The notes beneath the pieces were generated by a model that did not search any database, had not been told where the DNA came from, and was given only the letters and a program-made list of their open reading frames with translations. The position numbers and the translations under genes are program-made. This document shows, piece after piece, positions 1-6,307 of a stretch of 9,332 nt of DNA. Origin of the DNA: Rhizobiaceae bacterium (GTDB lineage: Bacteria; Pseudomonadota; Alphaproteobacteria; Rhizobiales; Rhizobiaceae); NCBI GenBank assembly GCA_028865845.1, contig JAGWJK010000105.1, positions 1 through 9,332 of the forward strand. The letters are read 5' to 3'. Position 1 is the stretch's first letter. Every line of letters starts with the position of its first letter.

Positions 1-646
1 GAATCGTCGGCTCGGCGATGACGAAGCCGAGGCGAAGGCCGGCCAATCCGAAAAACTTGCCGAAGGACCGGAAGATGATCAGGTTCGGCATCTCGGAGGC
101 ATAAGGCGCAAGGCTACCTTCGGGCGCCATATCGCCGAAAGCCTCGTCGACGATGAGGAAACCGCCACGTTCGCGCAACTCGTCATGCAGCCTGCGCAGC
201 CGCTCTATCGGGAAAAGCCGCCCATCGGGATTGTTCGGATTGACGACGACGACGAGCCTGCTTTCGCTGGAGAGATCATCCAGCGCCCGCAACGCAACGG
301 CGGGCGCGTCCGCAAGCGCAAAGGCCCTGGCATATTCGCCATAGGTCGGCGACAGGATGGCGGCGTTGGCAACCGGCTTCAGCCGCGGCAGAAGCTGGAT
401 GACGGATTGCGTGCCGGGAACGGGTAACGGCAGGATATCGCCGCTGCGATAATAGTTGCGGGCCGCCTCTCGCGCCCGATCGACCAGATACTGATCCGGC
501 AATCGGTGCCATGCCGAGACGGGAATATCAGGCACGACGACGGGATTGGGGTTGATGCCGGTCGAAAGATCGAGCCAATCCTGCGGACGACCGCCATAAA
601 GCTGCGCCGCAGCCGTGATGCCGCCGCCATGGGCAATCTTTTTCAT
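1..646 (-). CDS. cobC: CobC, threonine-phosphate decarboxylase (PLP-dependent), 3' end missing
   Basis: Cytosolic fold-type I PLP enzyme. The family decarboxylates L-threonine O-3-phosphate to the aminopropanol phosphate that becomes the arm joining the corrin ring to the nucleotide loop in cobalamin. The 215 residues present read from ATG at 646 to the left edge with no stop. The N-terminus has the family-typical HGGG (residues 6-9) and LDLSTGINPNP (26-36). NPNNPDGR (136-143) and DEAFGD (167-172) are the aminotransferase PLP-site motifs, and Lys197 in SFGKFFGLAG is the expected Schiff-base lysine. Full-length members are about 330 residues, so roughly a third of the C-terminus lies outside. 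The start overlaps the cobB stop as ATGA (643-646), indicating translational coupling. A plain histidinol-phosphate aminotransferase is the main alternative, but the position next to cobB argues strongly for CobC. Confidence 0.93.
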   Translation of the reverse strand, partial: MKKIAHGGGITAAAQLYGGRPQDWLDLSTGINPNPVVVPDIPVSAWHRLPDQYLVDRAREAARNYYRSGDILPLPVPGTQSVIQLLPRLKPVANAAILSPTYGEYARAFALADAPAVALRALDDLSSESRLVVVVNPNNPDGRLFPIERLRRLHDELRERGGFLIVDEAFGDMAPEGSLAPYASEMPNLIIFRSFGKFFGLAGLRLGFVIAEPTI

Positions 647-1950
647 GCTGGATCACCCGCAAGGTCGATCAGGTGCATGTAGGAGCCGGAAACGCCGCCG
701 CGGCGCAGGCCGGCCGCGCCGAGATCGGTGCCAAGCGCGTCCGCCACGGAAAACAGCCTCTCCCCCTCACCCTCCGACACGATGGTCGAATAGTGAAACT
801 CGTGCGCGGTCATCGGATGGTCGAACATGGAACCGGCAAGCGGCGTCACGACACGATAACCGAGATGCCGTTGGCGCCGTTCATAGCTCGTGACAACAGG
901 CAGCAGGCCCAGCATTTCATGGCGCATGCCCGTGGCATCGACAAGCCCTTCTCCCAGCACCATGTAGCCTCCGCATTCGCCATAGATGCGCACGCCTCGT
1001 TCCGCAGCCGTCTTGATTGCCGCGCGAAAATTGCTGGCCTCGGCGAGACGGCCGGCATGCAATTCCGGATAGCCGCCCGGCAGATAGATCGCATCCGCAT
1101 CCGCCGCCGGCTCTTCGTCCGCCAAGGGCGAGAAAAACGAAATCTCCGCTCCACGGCGGCGCCAGCCGAGCAACATGTGCTCATAGCTGAAGGCAAAGGC
1201 GATGTCGCGCGCCACGGCGATCCGCTGGCCGAACGGCAGCAGCCGGGCGATATTGGCCGCCGACGGACGAACGACATTCTGGTTGGCCGCGCGAAGCAGC
1301 ACATCGAAATCGCATGCCGCCGACAATGCCTCGGCCGCATGCTCGATAAATGCTTCCAGGCCCGCATGTTCACTGGCCTGAACGAGCCCGAGATGCCGCT
1401 CCGGCAGGGTGAGGCCCTTATCGCCGCGGATGATGGCGACGATCGGAATGCGCACCGGCTCCAATGCACGGCGCAGCATCGCCTCGTGCCGATCACTGCC
1501 GACACGATTGAGGATGACGCCGGCAATGCGGATGTCGGCGCGGAAATTGGCAAAACCGCTGACGAGCGCGGCCACCGATTGCGACATGCGCGAGACATCG
1601 ACGACGAGCACGACCGAAAGTCCAAGAAACGCGGCCAGATCAGCCGGCGTGCCGGAGCCATCGGCCGCGCCGTCGAAAAGCCCCATCATCGCCTCGATGA
1701 TCAGCATGCGGCCGCCGGCGCGATGAAGCGCGGAATTGGCCGAAATCAACTCGCGGCGCATCCCCCAGGGATCGAAATTGAGGCAGGTTGCGCCGCTTGC
1801 GGCCGAGAGAAACGCCGGATCGATGTAATCGGGGCCGGCCTTGCCGGGCGCCACCGCAATCCCCTTCTTTCGCAAAGCCCGCAGCAGACCGAGAGTAATG
1901 GTCGTCTTGCCGGAGCCCGAGCCGGGCGCGGCAATCAGCAGGCCGCTCAT
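643..1950 (-). CDS. cobB: CobB, (hydrogeno)cobyrinic acid a,c-diamide synthase
   Basis: Cytosolic ATP- and glutamine-dependent amidotransferase that amidates the a and c acetate side chains of hydrogenobyrinic acid in the aerobic B12 pathway. The protein is 435 residues, normal for the family. The N-terminal synthetase domain has the P-loop GSGSGKTT (10-17), the family motif KAGPDYIDP (37-45) and NFDPWGM (58-64). The C-terminal class I (triad) glutaminase domain shows PGGYPELHAG (291-300), the nucleophile Cys326 in GECGGYMVLG, and HEFHYS (383-388) with the catalytic histidine region. The start is ATG at 1950, chosen because MSGLLIAAPG puts the P-loop at the usual position and the codon overlaps the cobA stop as ATGA. 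The reading frame stays open upstream to 2028, but those codons lie inside cobA. CbiA of the anaerobic pathway is homologous; the cobA/cobC/cobE context favours CobB. Confidence 0.96.
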   Translation of the reverse strand: MSGLLIAAPGSGSGKTTITLGLLRALRKKGIAVAPGKAGPDYIDPAFLSAASGATCLNFDPWGMRRELISANSALHRAGGRMLIIEAMMGLFDGAADGSGTPADLAAFLGLSVVLVVDVSRMSQSVAALVSGFANFRADIRIAGVILNRVGSDRHEAMLRRALEPVRIPIVAIIRGDKGLTLPERHLGLVQASEHAGLEAFIEHAAEALSAACDFDVLLRAANQNVVRPSAANIARLLPFGQRIAVARDIAFAFSYEHMLLGWRRRGAEISFFSPLADEEPAADADAIYLPGGYPELHAGRLAEASNFRAAIKTAAERGVRIYGECGGYMVLGEGLVDATGMRHEMLGLLPVVTSYERRQRHLGYRVVTPLAGSMFDHPMTAHEFHYSTIVSEGEGERLFSVADALGTDLGAAGLRRGGVSGSYMHLIDLAGDPA

Positions 1951-2795
1951 GCCGGCACCTTGTGCCCGGCAAGTGCTCGGCCTTCCGTCTCCGGCAGGAG
2001 CTTGCGTCCGGTGAGAGCGCCAAGCCAATCGAGCGAGGGACGCAGTCGCACGACCTCGCCCACGACCACGATCGCCGGCGGTTCCAGCCCGGATGCGACA
2101 ACATCCGCCTCGGCCCGACCCAAGGTCGTTTCCAGCACCTGCTGCGCGGGCGTCGCGGCATTGCAGACGAAGGCGACGGGTTCATCGGCGGACCGGCCCG
2201 CAGCGATGAGACTGGCGCTGATCTGGGCGATATGCTTCATCGCCATGTACATGACGATCACAGGCGAGCCCTTGCCGATCGCCTCCCAATTGATGGCATC
2301 CGGCACGGCGCCGGAGGAATCATGACCGGTAAGGAAGGTCACGGCATGATTCACGTCGCGATGGGTGACGGGGATACCGGCATAGGCAAGACCACCGATT
2401 CCCGCCGTGATTCCCGGTACGATGCGGAACGGGATGCCATGCGCGACCAAGGTCAGGGCCTCCTCGCCGCCGCGTCCGAACACGAAGGGATCGCCGCCCT
2501 TCAGCCGCAGCACCCGTTTTCCTGCTCGTGCCAATTCGACGAGAAGCAGGGAAATATCTCGTTGCTTGGCAGACGGCTTACCGCCGCGTTTGCCGGCATA
2601 TTCGAGCACGGCACCCGGATGGGCGAGCTTCAGGCAGTCCTCATTGACGAGCGCGTCATGGACGATGATATCCGCCTCCGCCAAACCCTTGGCAGCCAAA
2701 AGGGTGAGCAATCCGGGGTCGCCCGGTCCCGCGCCGACCAGCCACACGGAACCCGGCTCCAGCGCCGGCAGATTGGAAAACATCGTATCATTCAT
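1947..2795 (-). CDS. cobA: CobA, uroporphyrinogen-III C-methyltransferase (SUMT)
   Basis: SAM-dependent enzyme that methylates uroporphyrinogen III at C-2 and C-7 to give precorrin-2, the branch point from heme toward cobalamin. The 282-residue protein matches the length of stand-alone SUMT and lacks the CysG dehydrogenase/chelatase domain. Visible motifs are VGAGPGDPG (20-28), the SAM-loop region RLKGGDPFVFGRGGEE (97-112), VPGITAG (126-132) and YAGIPVTHRD (138-147). The start at 2795 is ATG with AGGA at 2804-2807, 8 bases upstream. An upstream TTG at 2831 in the same frame has no better signal, and ATG at 2783 would also be possible. It is the first gene of a coupled cobA-cobB-cobC unit. Its ribosome binding site is inside one arm of a 10-base inverted repeat (2800-2896), so translation may be controlled by the leader. 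Confidence 0.95.
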   Translation of the reverse strand: MNDTMFSNLPALEPGSVWLVGAGPGDPGLLTLLAAKGLAEADIIVHDALVNEDCLKLAHPGAVLEYAGKRGGKPSAKQRDISLLLVELARAGKRVLRLKGGDPFVFGRGGEEALTLVAHGIPFRIVPGITAGIGGLAYAGIPVTHRDVNHAVTFLTGHDSSGAVPDAINWEAIGKGSPVIVMYMAMKHIAQISASLIAAGRSADEPVAFVCNAATPAQQVLETTLGRAEADVVASGLEPPAIVVVGEVVRLRPSLDWLGALTGRKLLPETEGRALAGHKVPA

Positions 2796-2799
2796 CCCA

Positions 2800-2896
2800 T
2801 CTGTCCTATGCCCGAGCGGCAAAAATTGCAATCTTGAGAACGGGATAACGCCATCCTGACGCGCCCGCCGACTTCATCCCGCAATGATAGGACAGA
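2800..2896 (-). promoter_or_regulatory. Inverted repeat in the cobA leader that covers the ribosome binding site
   Basis: On the minus strand TCTGTCCTAT (2887-2896) is followed 77 bases later by its exact complement ATAGGACAGA (2800-2809). The second arm contains the AGGA taken as the cobA Shine-Dalgarno, and the cobA ATG follows four bases after the arm. Folded as RNA, the ten pairs would hide the ribosome binding site. As DNA, the two sites could instead be paired operators. The interior also allows GGGATGA/TTATCCC pairing. I see no canonical B12 box, so this is not called a cobalamin riboswitch. What is seen is the repeat; any function is inferred. Confidence 0.35.
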
Positions 2897-3053
2897 ACAG
2901 GCTCTTGCAGCGGAGGCGAAGCGCTATCGGCTTTGCTCAAGGCGACGAAACCGCGGGATCGAAAAGCGGATTCAACAGATGAAGTTCCGGATTCAATTTG
3001 CCAGAATATGTCGACAACAACCTGATAATGCTGCGAATTATAGAGAGTAAGGG
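2810..3053. other. Noncoding spacer upstream of cobA
   Basis: The gap between cobA (2795) and the nucleoside hydrolase stop (3103) is 307 bases without a convincing gene. It holds the cobA leader repeat and the terminator listed separately. A perfect TATAAT lies on the minus strand at 3037-3042, but no -35 like TTGACA is found 16-18 bases upstream, so it is only a weak promoter candidate. A 96-codon open frame on the minus strand (2806-3096) begins inside the terminator hairpin and resembles no family I know. No B12 box was found on the minus strand. Confidence 0.5.
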
Positions 3054-3074
3054 AAAAAGCCCGGAATAGCGGGC
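3054..3074 (-). terminator. Probable intrinsic terminator of the nucleoside hydrolase gene
   Basis: On the minus strand GCCCG (3070-3074), loop CTATTC, CGGGC (3059-3063) is followed directly by TTTTT (3054-3058). It lies about 30 bases past the stop at 3103. A second, mutually exclusive hairpin, ATAGCGGG/CCCGCTAT (3066-3073 and 3085-3092), overlaps it. The stem is short, so efficiency may be moderate. If it works, cobA must have its own promoter in the spacer. Confidence 0.5.
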
Positions 3075-3102
3075 AGCCTGGCCACCCGCTATCCATCCGA
3101 TG

Positions 3103-4062
3103 TCAGTGCTTCGTCTTGCCGAGAATACCGTCTCGGATCAGGTCGACGACCTCCTGCGAGCGGATGCCGGTGCAGACGATCTGGCTCGGCAGATTGTCCC
3201 ATTCGTTCGGCGGGAAACGCCGGCCGTTCGGCTTGACGATCGTCTGGCCGTCGGCAATGCCGCCGCAGACGACCCTCACAGGACCCTCGATCGTGTCGAA
3301 TAGCTCCGGCGCCACGACGTATACGCAGGCGCAGCTGTCATGCACCATCATGCCATCCTTGACGGCATGGCTGTAGAAATCGATGTAGGATTGCGACAGG
3401 TCCGACAGCAATTGAACCGAAGGGCCACCGGCCTTCGCCATCTCGCCGAGATAGGTGCGGCTCATGGTGGTAATCGCGGTCACATCCAGGCCGACGACGA
3501 CGACCTTCCACGGCGCGGTCATGACCACGTCGGCAGCCTCCGGATCGCCATGGATATTGGCTTCCGCTACCGGCGTCACATTGCCCGGCACGTAGAAGTT
3601 ACCGCCCATGATGACGACATCCTTCACCAGGCCGGCGATTTCGGGATCATGCTTCAAGGCCAGCGCTAGATTGGTCATGCGGCCAACGGCGACCAGCCTC
3701 ACCTCGCCCGGATTGGCGCGGACGGTATCGATGATGAACTGATAGGCCGGGCGCGGATCGGTCGGCAGGTCGATCGTCGCCGGCAGTTCGATATCGCCGA
3801 GACCGTTCTCCCCATGCACGAAAGTCGGCCAGGGACGCTCTTTGCGCGACGGATCGAAGGTGACGCTGGCTCCGCGCGCGACCGGGCAAGGAATGCCCCA
3901 TTCGCGCTTCAGGAACAGAGCGTTGCGTGTCGTGGTGTCGACGGAGGCATTGCCGAAAACAGTGGTGATGCCGAGAAGATCGATATCCGGATGGCGATGC
4001 AGGAAGAGAAGCGCCATGGCGTCGTCGACGCCCGGGTCCGTATCGTAAATGACCTTGTGCAT
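3103..4062 (-). CDS. Inosine/uridine-preferring nucleoside hydrolase family protein
   Basis: Hydrolyses the N-glycosidic bond of ribonucleosides to free base and ribose, a salvage step in the cytosol; the exact substrate cannot be read from sequence. The protein is 319 residues, normal for the family. The Ca2+-binding signature DTDPGVDD is at residues 7-14, with Asn38 in VFGNAS, Thr130 in GRMTNLALAL, Met152 in IMGGNF, EANIHGDPEAA (168-178), and the catalytic-region HDSCA at 241-245 (His241, Asp242), close to positions known for the Crithidia enzyme. The start at ATG 4062 is supported by AAGGA six bases upstream and by the DTD motif at the usual distance. The frame is open to a GTG at 4242, but that stretch has no family match I recognise. 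The gene sits between cobE and cobA with 215 bases separating it from cobE, so it may be a passenger in the cob cluster rather than part of the pathway. Confidence 0.93.
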   Translation of the reverse strand: MHKVIYDTDPGVDDAMALLFLHRHPDIDLLGITTVFGNASVDTTTRNALFLKREWGIPCPVARGASVTFDPSRKERPWPTFVHGENGLGDIELPATIDLPTDPRPAYQFIIDTVRANPGEVRLVAVGRMTNLALALKHDPEIAGLVKDVVIMGGNFYVPGNVTPVAEANIHGDPEAADVVMTAPWKVVVVGLDVTAITTMSRTYLGEMAKAGGPSVQLLSDLSQSYIDFYSHAVKDGMMVHDSCACVYVVAPELFDTIEGPVRVVCGGIADGQTIVKPNGRRFPPNEWDNLPSQIVCTGIRSQEVVDLIRDGILGKTKH

Positions 4063-4277
4063 GATTTTTCCTTGTTGTCCTTCTTGATGGGACACGATCC
4101 TGGTCGAAAATCGCCGCGCAATTTCTTCGATCCGGCCCCAACGCCGTCGGAGCACGGGAGTACCGCGACCGGCGAAATGCCTCACCATAGCCGCAGCCAG
4201 TATTTCCGCAATATCGGATGCGATTTTGCGCGAATTCGTCACAGATTACGAAATCGCGGCCCGGAAATGAGCGATTC

Positions 4278-4697
4278 TCAGCCGATTCTGGCGATGGCGG
4301 CAGTGGAAAAGCCGGATTTCATCTTCGGAAGCACGAGTTCAGCATTGGCGCCGGCAACAGCAAGCGCCGCAGCTTCCGCAACACCGTGGCAGCCGACACG
4401 AGCAAAAACGAGGTCCGATGGATTTTTCAAACGCGGCGTTTCGCGCTCCAGTGTCGCAGCGTCGAGCACGCGAAGCGGCACGTTGAGGCGAGTGGCGACT
4501 TCCACGATTGCGGGCTCATCGCGTCGCGTATCGATCGAAGCGACGGCGTATAGTTGCCCGGCCGTGATCCCGATCTCCCGCAAGGCGCATTCGACGAGCG
4601 CATGGACATCCTCGGGACTAGTGCCTCGCTCACAGCCGAGGCCGAGAACATAGCGGCGGGCAGGAAGGTCCTCGGCGTCATTCGGGAGTGTCGGCAT
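4278..4697 (-). CDS. cobE: CobE, cobalamin biosynthesis protein (CbiG C-terminal domain type)
   Basis: Small protein of 139 residues matching the C-terminal domain of CbiG, which stands alone as CobE in aerobic-pathway bacteria. Its biochemical role in the aerobic pathway is not settled. Seen in the sequence are the glycine-cysteine start motif VLGLGCERGTSPEDV (17-31), ASIDTRRDEPAI (53-64), which corresponds to the family's S-x-D-x-K-x-x-E segment with Arg in place of Lys, and VGCHGVAEAAAL (101-112). ATG at 4697 is the most upstream plausible start; its Shine-Dalgarno (AGAGG) is about a dozen bases away and weak. The 215 bases after the stop hold no convincing gene or terminator, so read-through into the nucleoside hydrolase gene is possible. 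A RIME-like repeat lies just upstream and may bound the transcription unit. Confidence 0.88.
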   Translation of the reverse strand: MPTLPNDAEDLPARRYVLGLGCERGTSPEDVHALVECALREIGITAGQLYAVASIDTRRDEPAIVEVATRLNVPLRVLDAATLERETPRLKNPSDLVFARVGCHGVAEAAALAVAGANAELVLPKMKSGFSTAAIARIG

Positions 4698-4764
4698 GGG
4701 AATAGTGCCTCTTGCTTAGGGAACCGCGTTGGGCATGTGCGCGGCGATTTTGGCTCCGCAGACA

Positions 4765-4905
4765 GCCCCTCACCCTAGCCCTCTCCCCGCAAGCGGGGAG
4801 AGGGAACTATCGAGCATCTGTCTGTCGCCACGTTTCCAAGGCTGGTTGACCTGCTCCGTCGTCCCCTCTCCCCGTTTCAACGGGGAGAGGGCTAGGGTGA
4901 GGGGC
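4765..4905. repeat. RIME-like intergenic palindromic element (two nested hairpins)
   Basis: The outer 25 bases at 4765-4789 (starting GCCCCTCACCCTAG) are perfectly repeated inverted at 4881-4905. Each side also folds alone: 4779-4790 pairs with 4793-4804 (12 perfect pairs around AA), and 4864-4874 pairs with 4881-4891 (11 pairs, extendable by two A-T pairs). The 60-base core between the hairpins looks unique. The arrangement of two large palindromes in an intergenic region fits the Rhizobium-specific intergenic mosaic elements described in Rhizobium meliloti. It lies between divergent genes cobE and the TSUP permease. Length and sequence suggest a non-autonomous mobile repeat; no open frame or transposase is inside. 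Confidence 0.8.
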
Positions 4906-5033
4906 AAAGCGCAAGAGCGCTATCACCTTAAAGGCCATCTATCCCCCCGCTCTTTGCACGTCAATTTCACAGAGTGTGTCCCAGGTGCAATTGCCGTCAC
5001 CCATTCCGGGTGCAAGAAGATGCCTCGATTTCC

Positions 5034-5837
5034 ATGCCCCGAGTGCCCGACTTGCAAGACATCACCCTTCAGCTTCTGCTTCTCCTGTTCGCCGCCGCCT
5101 TTTTTGCCGGTTTTGTCGATTCGATCGCCGGTGGCGGCGGGCTGATCACGGTGCCCGCCATGCTGCTCGCCGGCATCCCGCCGTTGCAGACGCTCGGCAC
5201 CAACAAGGTGCAATCGATCTGCGGCGCGGCCTCGGCGACCATCGCCTATGCCCGCCAGGGTCATGTTCAGCTTCGCGAACAATTGCCGATGGCGCTGATG
5301 GCCGTTATCGGCGGCATGTTGGGAGCGGCACTTGCAACCGTAATGCCGGGCGATGTCCTGCGCATCGTCCTGCCTTTCCTCTTGATCGCGATCGCGCTTT
5401 ATTTCGCGTTCAAGCCCAATCTCGGCGATATCGAAAAACACCGCCGCATGAGCCCCATGCTGTTCGGCTTCACCTTCGTGCCGCTGATCGGATTTTACGA
5501 TGGCGCCTTCGGCCCTGGCACCGGCTCGTTTCTGATGCTCGCCTTCGTCACGCTGGCCGGCTTCGGCCTGCTGAAGGCAACGGCCCACACGAAACTCCTG
5601 AATTTCGGATCGAATCTCGGCGGCCTGATCGTCTTCATCTTTTCCGGTGTCATCCTGTGGAAGGTCGGCTTGACCATGGGTGTCGGTCAGTTCCTCGGCG
5701 CCCAGGCAGGCTCTCGGCTTGCTATGCGCATCGGCGCGCGGCTGATCAAGCCGCTGCTGGTGATCGTCTGCATTGCCTTTGCGGTCAAACTGCTCGCCGA
5801 TCCCACCAACCCGGTTCGGCTCTGGCTGGGGTTCTGA
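5034..5837 (+). CDS. TauE/SafE (TSUP) family membrane permease
   Basis: Inner-membrane protein of the TSUP family, whose members move sulfite, sulfonates, sulfoacetate or other organic anions; the substrate here is unknown. It has 267 residues, close to E. coli YfcA. The two family half-repeats are visible: FAGFVDSIAGGGGLITVPAM (24-43) and GFYDGAFGPGTGSFLML (around 152-168). There are about seven or eight hydrophobic segments, for example near residues 12-30, 85-105, 110-125, 142-155, 160-180, 195-215 and 237-255. The start is ATG at 5034; a GTG at 4974 in frame would add 20 residues with two cysteines that do not look like part of the family. The ribosome binding site is weak. CTGGGG/TCCCAG around the stop codon (5826-5843) is a possible but poor terminator, lacking a T run. 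No sulfur genes are nearby. Confidence 0.9.
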   Translation: MPRVPDLQDITLQLLLLLFAAAFFAGFVDSIAGGGGLITVPAMLLAGIPPLQTLGTNKVQSICGAASATIAYARQGHVQLREQLPMALMAVIGGMLGAALATVMPGDVLRIVLPFLLIAIALYFAFKPNLGDIEKHRRMSPMLFGFTFVPLIGFYDGAFGPGTGSFLMLAFVTLAGFGLLKATAHTKLLNFGSNLGGLIVFIFSGVILWKVGLTMGVGQFLGAQAGSRLAMRIGARLIKPLLVIVCIAFAVKLLADPTNPVRLWLGF

Positions 5838-5853
5838 TCCCAGGGCGGCTTTG

Positions 5854-5870
5854 ATTACGTGTCGCGTAAT
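5854..5870. promoter_or_regulatory. Candidate operator ATTACG-N5-CGTAAT upstream of the SnoaL-like/XRE pair
   Basis: A perfect 6-base inverted repeat with a 5-base spacer lies 71 bases before the start of the SnoaL-like gene. TTGATT (5851-5856) overlaps its left arm and could be a -35 element, with GATAGT (5872-5877) as a poor -10 at a short 15-base spacing, placing the repeat between the boxes where a repressor would act. The nearest regulator is the XRE protein encoded in the same unit, so autoregulation is an inference. Confidence 0.35.
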
Positions 5871-5941
5871 TGATAGTGATGATGGGCTCACCGATGATCG
5901 CCTTGCTTGAATGGTTCAGGCGATCCAAAGGAGTTGACCCC

Positions 5942-6307
5942 ATGACCGATGCGATAACCATAGCCGAACGTTACCTCGCCGTCTGGAACGAGACGGACGC
6001 TCAGCGTCGCCGCGCCCTTATTGCCGAAGCCTGGACGGAAACCGGCACCTATGTCGACCCGCTGATGAGCGGTGAAGGACACGGCCAGATCGACGCCCTG
6101 GTCGCCGCCGTGCACGACCGCTTTCCCGGCTTCCGCTTCAAGCTCTCCGGTGCGGCCGATCGGTTCGGCAACAATCTCCGCTTCTCCTGGGATCTTGGCC
6201 CCGAAGGCGGCGAGCCGCTGATCAAGGGCACGGATTTCGCCATTCTTGACGGCGAACGGCTGAAGACGGTGCATGGCTTCATCGATCAGATGCCGGCTGC
6301 AGCATGA
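5942..6307 (+). CDS. SnoaL/NTF2-like fold small protein
   Basis: A 121-residue protein with the profile of SnoaL-like NTF2-fold proteins. Seen are the N-terminal helix IAERYLAVWNETDAQRRRALIAEAW, the strand segment TYVDPLMSGEGHGQID (about residues 37-52) and the closing FIDQM. Members include cyclases, isomerases and ligand-binding proteins, so no reaction can be assigned. The start ATG at 5942 is fixed by AAGGAG at 5928-5933, eight bases upstream; earlier in-frame starts lack this. The stop overlaps the start of the XRE regulator gene as ATGA (6304-6307), so the two are co-translated. It may be the regulator's target enzyme or a sensor partner. Confidence 0.85.
   Translation: MTDAITIAERYLAVWNETDAQRRRALIAEAWTETGTYVDPLMSGEGHGQIDALVAAVHDRFPGFRFKLSGAADRFGNNLRFSWDLGPEGGEPLIKGTDFAILDGERLKTVHGFIDQMPAAA

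Noticed and set aside
673..2325. Open frame of 550 codons on the plus strand
   Set aside because: It lies antisense to cobB and cobA, which have complete family motifs. Its composition (rich in Arg, His, Asp, Gln) is typical of an antisense frame in GC-rich DNA.
2796..3053. Cobalamin riboswitch upstream of cobA
   Set aside because: I looked on the minus strand for the B12 box and the conserved GCCACTG-type core and found neither. The leader may still be regulated by another structure.
2806..3096. Possible 96-residue minus-strand gene upstream of cobA
   Set aside because: The start lies within the terminator hairpin region, there is no clear ribosome binding site, and the product matches no family I know. 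It overlaps the leader repeat and is better read as noncoding.
4063..4242. N-terminal extension of the nucleoside hydrolase to a GTG at 4242
   Set aside because: The extra 60 residues lack any family feature, and the ATG at 4062 has a good AAGGA and places the DTD motif at residue 7 as in known members.
4984..5015. Direct repeat GGTGCAA (4984-4990 and 5009-5015) upstream of the TSUP gene
   Set aside because: Seven bases repeated twice at 25-base spacing is likely chance, with no symmetry and no nearby regulator to bind it.
4923..5891. Open frame of 322 codons on the minus strand
   Set aside because: It is antisense to the TSUP permease gene and is a highly charged, low-complexity product (many Gln, Asp, Arg, His) with no recognisable domain.
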